From Pedobacter psychrodurus (lineage in GTDB: Bacteria; Bacteroidota; Bacteroidia; Sphingobacteriales; Sphingobacteriaceae), in contig NZ_SJSO01000001.1 in assembly GCF_004331735.1 (NCBI RefSeq), positions 62,001 through 126,000 of the forward strand: a stretch of DNA of 64,000 nucleotides. The letters run 5' to 3'. Of the stretch, positions 59,864 to 64,000 are shown piece after piece. Within the stretch, counting starts at the first letter, position 1, and the number at the start of each line of letters is the position of its first letter. A program made the position numbers and the translations under genes. A model generated the notes under the pieces. The model saw nothing but the letters and a program-made list of their open reading frames with translations. It searched no databases and had not been told where the DNA came from.

Positions 59864-60489
59864 GTTTTTATTGTTTTCTTAGCTATAAATATGAACAAAA
59901 GAGATAAAAGCCAGAAGATAAACAGGATCACAACTGCATTCTGAATGGCTTTTGGATAACCCAGCTGTACCACATCAATAAATGGGTAGGGGTATTTATT
60001 AATCAGATAACCCCTAACCACAATAAATACCACATAAAGCAAAGGATAAGCCAACCAGGTGATGGCCTGTTTGTATTGTAGCGTTGATTTTTTAACAAAG
60101 AAAGCCCAGAAAAATAAAAAGATCAAAGGGCTTATCACATGCAAAAGTTCATCGGCCAACCTCGCCCAACCTACAGGCGATGCCAAACCACGCAGGGTGA
60201 TATTGTAAATTAGACCTACTACCACAATATAAACTGTTATGGCTGTTAAAGTAGATGCCTGAGTAAATAAACTCCTTGATTCACCGCGTTTAACAAAAGA
60301 TAAGCTGGTAAAGCAAATGGCTACGATAATATTGGTTATAACCGTAAAATAAGATAAAAACGCTTTAATTGTTACAGGATAATCATTATTCAAGAGTTGT
60401 AAACTTACACGGAATTGGAGTGCCAGGGAAAACCATACAACAATAGCGGCACAAATAACAAAAGGCCTGAAATTTTCTTTTAAATCCAT
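59860..60489 (-). CDS. Pr6Pr family six-helix membrane protein
   Basis: A 209-residue inner-membrane protein with six predicted helices. It resembles the Pr6Pr (FAR-17a/AIG1-like) family: YFTVITNIIVAICFTSL, LRGLASPVGWARLADELLHVISPLIFLFFW with the conserved His, and WLAYPLLYVVFIVVRGYLINKYPYPFIDV are the recurring pieces. Eukaryotic relatives are hydrolases of fatty-acid esters of hydroxy fatty acids, with Thr and His as key residues; bacterial function is not established. It is convergent with the bestrophin gene, overlapping by four bases. Confidence 0.78.
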   Translation of the reverse strand: MDLKENFRPFVICAAIVVWFSLALQFRVSLQLLNNDYPVTIKAFLSYFTVITNIIVAICFTSLSFVKRGESRSLFTQASTLTAITVYIVVVGLIYNITLRGLASPVGWARLADELLHVISPLIFLFFWAFFVKKSTLQYKQAITWLAYPLLYVVFIVVRGYLINKYPYPFIDVVQLGYPKAIQNAVVILFIFWLLSLLFIFIAKKTIKT

Positions 60490-60574
60490 AAGCGCTGAAT
60501 TGAGTGTGATAGAAAAGTAGGGAATTAATATGAACGAATGAAATTTAAGTAGTCTTTTTCGTTTTCAAAAATTG

Positions 60575-61120
60575 CTAATTACCCGTTAATGCACTTTTTA
60601 ATTTCTCCTCAAAAAGTATCGATTTTGCTTTGAACTGAGGATCGGAAAAGGAAATATTGGCTGTGGCATAAATAATCTTTCCATCTTTTCCAACCAATAC
60701 ATTCGATGGGAAACCGTGATTAATATTCAGTTTCCTGATCTCATCTTTGCTCAGCGATACAATTTCGTATTTATATCCGTTTCGTTTTTGAAAGCGTTTG
60801 GTACTAGCGGGATTATCATGAGTAATACCGATAAACCTTACAGCCTTTTTGCCATATTTAGTTACCAAACTATTTAATTCGGGCATTTCGGCTATACAAG
60901 GCGGGCATTTTTCGAACCAAAAGTTAATAACCATTACCTGATTTTTTAAATTGGTATTGGAGATTTGTTTTTTATTGATGGTTAAACCGTTAAAAACAGG
61001 TAGATCTTTACCTATTAATTCTTCGAAGAAAGTTTCCTGTGTAGCCCATTTAACCGGGGCATCTTGTGCCAATGCTGAGAAAGAAAAAACAGACAGCAGA
61101 ATAATAAGGTAAATTTTCAT
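60575..61120 (-). CDS. TlpA-like thiol-disulfide oxidoreductase, exported
   Basis: A 181-residue thioredoxin-fold protein of the TlpA/ResA type, active in the periplasm. From the ATG at 61120 there is a signal peptide MKIYLIILLSVFSFSALAQ. The redox motif CPPC lies in NFWFEKCPPCIAEMPELNSL (about residue 80), and the cis-Pro loop is at GFPSNVLVGKDGKI. An earlier TTG at 61150 lies inside the upstream terminator and is unlikely. TlpA-like proteins reduce disulfides, often for cytochrome c maturation. No such genes adjoin it here. Confidence 0.9.
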   Translation of the reverse strand: MKIYLIILLSVFSFSALAQDAPVKWATQETFFEELIGKDLPVFNGLTINKKQISNTNLKNQVMVINFWFEKCPPCIAEMPELNSLVTKYGKKAVRFIGITHDNPASTKRFQKRNGYKYEIVSLSKDEIRKLNINHGFPSNVLVGKDGKIIYATANISFSDPQFKAKSILFEEKLKSALTGN

Positions 61121-61138
61121 CAGCGCCAAATATAAAAA

Positions 61139-61163
61139 AAGTCCTACCAATTTGGCAGGACTT
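61139..61163 (-). terminator. Rho-independent terminator of the S41 peptidase gene
   Basis: On the minus strand AAGTCCTGCC pairs with GGTAGGACTT around a short loop and is followed by a T run. It begins 22 bases after the S41 stop. An identical 25-bp hairpin stands at 62689-62713. Confidence 0.88.
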
Positions 61164-61184
61164 AAGAGGGGTTAATGCGTTTGC

Positions 61185-62552
61185 CTATTTAATCTTTTTA
61201 TTTAGGTAATCAATTGCAGTATTCAGGGTTGCATCCTTATTGGCCATAAAATCTTTTATAGTTGGAATTATTTCGATATCAGGTTTTACACCATTACCTA
61301 CAAACTCACGCCAATCGGGATAAGTATCCTTTTTCGTACATACCCTTGCACTTCCTCCACCGGGAAGATCAAATAAGTAAGGTTGTCCCGTACTTCCGAA
61401 AGAATTTCTGCCGATTTTTGTCATGTGTTTTTGGTTATCAGCATAAATCAAAAAGTCTTCAGCTGCCGAAGCAGTATTGTGGCCAATTAACAGTACCGTT
61501 GGAACTACAATGCGCTTTGCCGAAAGCTTATTTTTCAGTGGATAGTAATCTAAATTGTAAAAATAATTATCCTGATAGGTTAGAAGTGCCTTTTTATTCC
61601 ATTCGCTGTTTACTGTATCCTTGGGAGAAGTATATTTTCCCCAGGCCTTAAAAGCCGAGGTTAGTTGTCGGGTAGAATAACGAGATCCATAAAGTAAGCT
61701 ATCATTAGTTAAGTATTTCAATATGTAGCTTCCAATCCCAGTATTCCCCCCTCCGTTATTCCTTAAATCAACTATTATTGCTTTTGCTTGATATAATTCA
61801 GGGAGCTTAGCGATAAAAAGACTATCTATTTTTTCTTCTCCAAATGAGTTGAGTGCAACATATGCTACCTTATTAGGGTACCATTTAAAGTTTAGTAGTG
61901 ATGATTCTGCCGGGAATGCGGGGAAAACTTCTTTTTCTTCAGTACGCTGATGGGTTAATTTTAAGGTTATAATCTGTCCCTTTGGTTTTTTGATTTTGAT
62001 TTCGAACTGGCTTCCTTCAAGTCCCTGAAGCAATTTACTTATACTCCAGTCCTGTAAAACATAACCGGTAGAGGAAGAAATGTAAGGTGAAACATTTTCA
62101 GCTATGTATTTAGCCGTAGGTTTTCCATTCACCTCTATAACCTCACTTCCAACAGGAATTTCATCCTTTTTGCTTAGATTAACACGTGTAATGATCGCTT
62201 TATTCTCTACGTTTTCGATAAAGAGGCGATAATTCCCAAACATGGTATTCATAGGCTCAAAATCTTTGCCGCTTGGCATAAAAATATTGGTATGCCCATC
62301 TTTAAGCATTGCACAAAAGCGCTGCATTTCTTGATAGTACTCGTAATCAGTTTTGGTTTCGGGAATCGAAGTAATCAATGCTTTATAGGTGCTATCCCAT
62401 TTAACACGATCTACTTTGTTTAAATAAACGAAGTTATAATTTACTTCCTGCCAAAATTTTGATAACCCGTAAATTTTGTCCGCTTTTGTTAATTTGTTTG
62501 ACTGTGCAAAAACAGCTATGGGGATGAGCATTAATAAAAGAATCTTCTTCAT
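61185..62552 (-). CDS. S41 family serine peptidase, exported
   Basis: A 455-residue exported protease related to C-terminal processing peptidases. The ATG at 62552 gives a signal peptide (MKKILLLMLIPIAVFAQ); an ATG further upstream adds 11 residues without benefit. A helical N-terminal part with YEYYQEMQRFCAMLKDGHTNIFMPSG, a PDZ-like segment (VGSEVIEVNGKPTAKYI), and the S41 core KAIIVDLRNNGGGNTGIGSYIL lead to the catalytic Ser in IGHNTASAAEDFLIYADN. GSTGQPYLFDLPGGG follows. The substrate is unknown. It sits between two genes, separated from each by identical terminators. Confidence 0.88.
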   Translation of the reverse strand: MKKILLLMLIPIAVFAQSNKLTKADKIYGLSKFWQEVNYNFVYLNKVDRVKWDSTYKALITSIPETKTDYEYYQEMQRFCAMLKDGHTNIFMPSGKDFEPMNTMFGNYRLFIENVENKAIITRVNLSKKDEIPVGSEVIEVNGKPTAKYIAENVSPYISSSTGYVLQDWSISKLLQGLEGSQFEIKIKKPKGQIITLKLTHQRTEEKEVFPAFPAESSLLNFKWYPNKVAYVALNSFGEEKIDSLFIAKLPELYQAKAIIVDLRNNGGGNTGIGSYILKYLTNDSLLYGSRYSTRQLTSAFKAWGKYTSPKDTVNSEWNKKALLTYQDNYFYNLDYYPLKNKLSAKRIVVPTVLLIGHNTASAAEDFLIYADNQKHMTKIGRNSFGSTGQPYLFDLPGGGSARVCTKKDTYPDWREFVGNGVKPDIEIIPTIKDFMANKDATLNTAIDYLNKKIK

Positions 62553-62688
62553 GTCATTTGTTTTATTTAAAAGAATTTGCTTCAATTTTTATACCAGTTG
62601 AAAAATCCTCCTCGACATTAAAATTATGGCCTTTTGAAAAAACAGGGTGTTCATAAACGGTCATCACATATCCGATATCGGACAAAAA

Positions 62689-62713
62689 AAGTCCTACCAA
62701 TTTGGCAGGACTT
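62689..62713 (-). terminator. Rho-independent terminator of the DUF4097-type gene
   Basis: It has the same bases as 61139-61163 (AAGTCCTGCC/GGTAGGACTT on the minus strand) and is followed by seven T residues, 25 bases after the stop of the DUF4097-type gene. Confidence 0.88.
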
Positions 62714-62738
62714 CAAAGTTTGTTTGGTTTAGAAAATC

Positions 62739-64000
62739 TTATTTAAAAGTAACTGAACCGTATTCGGTTTTAATGGATACGTTTGCAGCACCACCGCTAC
62801 CTATTTTGCCAGCATATTTTTTAGTTTCATCGTCCTTACTTACCAGGCTTGATGTTACGTTTGAACCATATTTAAAGCCTGCATACGAAGTAGAAACATT
62901 GAAATTGGCATTGTAACGGTCTGCAAAGCCCAATCCGATGCTTACATATTCACCACCAAAAGTGAAGTTTTTACAAGCCGGGGTAATTTCGCTCACATTT
63001 AAACGATTGTAATCCATATTGATGTTTGCATCTCCATTAAGCGAGCCTAAAGTAACATTCGAATATTCTGCATTAACCGCAATTTTACCTGCCGATGCAA
63101 TATTTAAATCGCCATAAGCTTGTTTAACCACCGTATTGCCTTTAACCGTATTGATATTTACTTTGGCATATTCGGCATTTAAAAGCAAGTTGCCACCAAT
63201 AGTGCCAATTGTTAAGCCTTTGCCATATTCCACTTTAATATCGGCTGATCTTCTGATGGTATTAATGTTTACGGCAACATATTCGGCAACAAGTTCTAAA
63301 GTACCCACCGAACCAATAGTTACAGGTCCGTTATATTCGTGTTTTACCACGGCAGCATTCAAATCCTGAATATCGCATTTGCCATACTGAACATTAATGT
63401 AGTTGTTGGCATTACTTAAGTTACCCGCTACAAGGTTGCCATATTCTACTTTTAACGAGGTTGGCCCTGCAAAATTACCCATTTCTACATTTCCATACTC
63501 CTGTAAAACGGTTAAGGGGTTAACCGCTGGCATAAACACGGTATAGTTTACTTTCACCTCTCTTCTCCAAGTGGTTACACCATTTTTCATCCCGCGGCCA
63601 TAACGTCCGTTTCTGTCGCCCATGTTGGTTTTGAAAGAAACCACATCACCATTTTTAGCGGCATCTATATTCACCCCATCTATCAGTTTCTGAACATCGC
63701 TGTCTGAGTTGCTGTAAGCTTTAATATCTACATCAACACGCACTTCTTTTTTATCCCAGGTTTTAATTACAATAGATCCATATTGGTTATTTAAGTTAAC
63801 CTTATCGTTATTATCTACATTAAAACTCTTGCTAAAAGATTTTGAACGTTCGGCATCACTGCCTGTTTGCCTATGCTTCGAAGTGTTAACCATCGCCAAT
63901 GTTGATGATTTCTCTACATTTTCTATAACTACCTTCTCTGATGGGCTATTTACTACCCCTTCTTGCGCATTAGTTTTTACGGCAATTAAAGCCATAAAGG
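62739..64000 (-). CDS. Exported repetitive DUF4097-type protein, N-terminus cut by window edge
   Basis: At least 419 residues are visible. The first visible residues FMALIAVKTNAQ look like the end of a signal peptide, so the gene probably begins a short way outside the window. From about residue 163 to 350 it carries eleven imperfect repeats of about 18 residues, each built around an aromatic EYG-like turn (QEYGNVEMG, VEYGNLVAG, VQYGKCDIQ, VEYGKGLTIG, AEYAKVNIN, QAYGDLNIA, AEYSNVTLG). This predicts a right-handed beta-solenoid. The family is common in Bacteroidota and of unproven function; a cell-envelope or stress-linked role is often assumed. The C-terminus EYGSVTFK is one more half repeat. 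Confidence 0.75.
   Translation of the reverse strand, partial: FMALIAVKTNAQEGVVNSPSEKVVIENVEKSSTLAMVNTSKHRQTGSDAERSKSFSKSFNVDNNDKVNLNNQYGSIVIKTWDKKEVRVDVDIKAYSNSDSDVQKLIDGVNIDAAKNGDVVSFKTNMGDRNGRYGRGMKNGVTTWRREVKVNYTVFMPAVNPLTVLQEYGNVEMGNFAGPTSLKVEYGNLVAGNLSNANNYINVQYGKCDIQDLNAAVVKHEYNGPVTIGSVGTLELVAEYVAVNINTIRRSADIKVEYGKGLTIGTIGGNLLLNAEYAKVNINTVKGNTVVKQAYGDLNIASAGKIAVNAEYSNVTLGSLNGDANINMDYNRLNVSEITPACKNFTFGGEYVSIGLGFADRYNANFNVSTSYAGFKYGSNVTSSLVSKDDETKKYAGKIGSGGAANVSIKTEYGSVTFK

Noticed and set aside
1..64000. Insertion sequences, prophage genes, integrases, tRNA or rRNA genes
   Set aside because: No transposase, integrase, phage structural gene or cloverleaf-like sequence was recognised; the repeats carry no coding part in this window.

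Overview
The window is a chromosomal stretch from a Bacteroidota bacterium, most likely a Sphingobacteriaceae member close to Pedobacter. The pointers are a SusC/SusD pair, a GldD lipoprotein, a GLPGLI-family protein, promoters of the TAnnTTTG type instead of -10 boxes, few recognisable Shine-Dalgarno sites, AT-rich DNA, and intergenic DNA crowded with short palindromic repeats. This is inference from gene content; no rRNA or tRNA gene was seen. Every gene reads intact except the two cut by the window edges.

Layout. 1-1.6 kb: housekeeping genes on the minus strand (superoxide dismutase, a TadA-type deaminase, CsaA). 1.6-6.6 kb: a xylose operon (xylulokinase, xylose isomerase, Na+/sugar symporter) behind two LacI-type operators. 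6.6-7.55 kb: a non-coding head-to-tail duplication of about 490 bp. 7.57-13.7 kb: minus-strand genes (NlpE-like lipoprotein, LolC/E-type permease, metallo-hydrolase, GldD, AroE, ComA-family protein, TPR protein). 13.9-28.1 kb: mixed single genes (NTF2-like protein, M1 aminopeptidase, TraB/GumN protein, ALDH7, GIN-domain protein, outer-membrane barrel plus GLPGLI protein, Crp/Fnr regulator, AhpD-like protein, rRNA methyltransferase). 28.2-57.0 kb: a large pectin-utilisation locus. 57.0-64 kb: a metabolite:H+ symporter with a small membrane partner, a bestrophin, a Pr6Pr membrane protein, a TlpA-like thioredoxin, an S41 peptidase and a repetitive DUF4097-type protein cut by the window end.

The pectin locus forms a coherent pathway. 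SusC/SusD and a surface lipoprotein bind and import oligosaccharides. Two pectin methylesterases (CE8), two rhamnogalacturonan acetylesterases (CE12), a PL10 pectate lyase, a GH28 polygalacturonase, a GH105 unsaturated-uronyl hydrolase and a GH43 enzyme strip and cut the polymer. An ExuT-like carrier imports hexuronate. UxaC, UxaB and UxaA convert galacturonate to 2-keto-3-deoxygluconate, KdgK phosphorylates it, and KdgA splits it to pyruvate and glyceraldehyde 3-phosphate. A GapN-like dehydrogenase could then oxidise the triose phosphate with NADP. KduI and KduD, needed for unsaturated uronate, are not in the window.

A LacI-family regulator sits at the head of this locus. Operator-like 16-mers with a central CG and a TTGCA arm lie before susC, the GH28 gene, the CE8/GH43 divergence and the xylose operon, suggesting common or related control. 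The other notable theme is non-coding: several families of hairpin-forming intergenic repeats, one with copies whose stem bases change in a compensating way.
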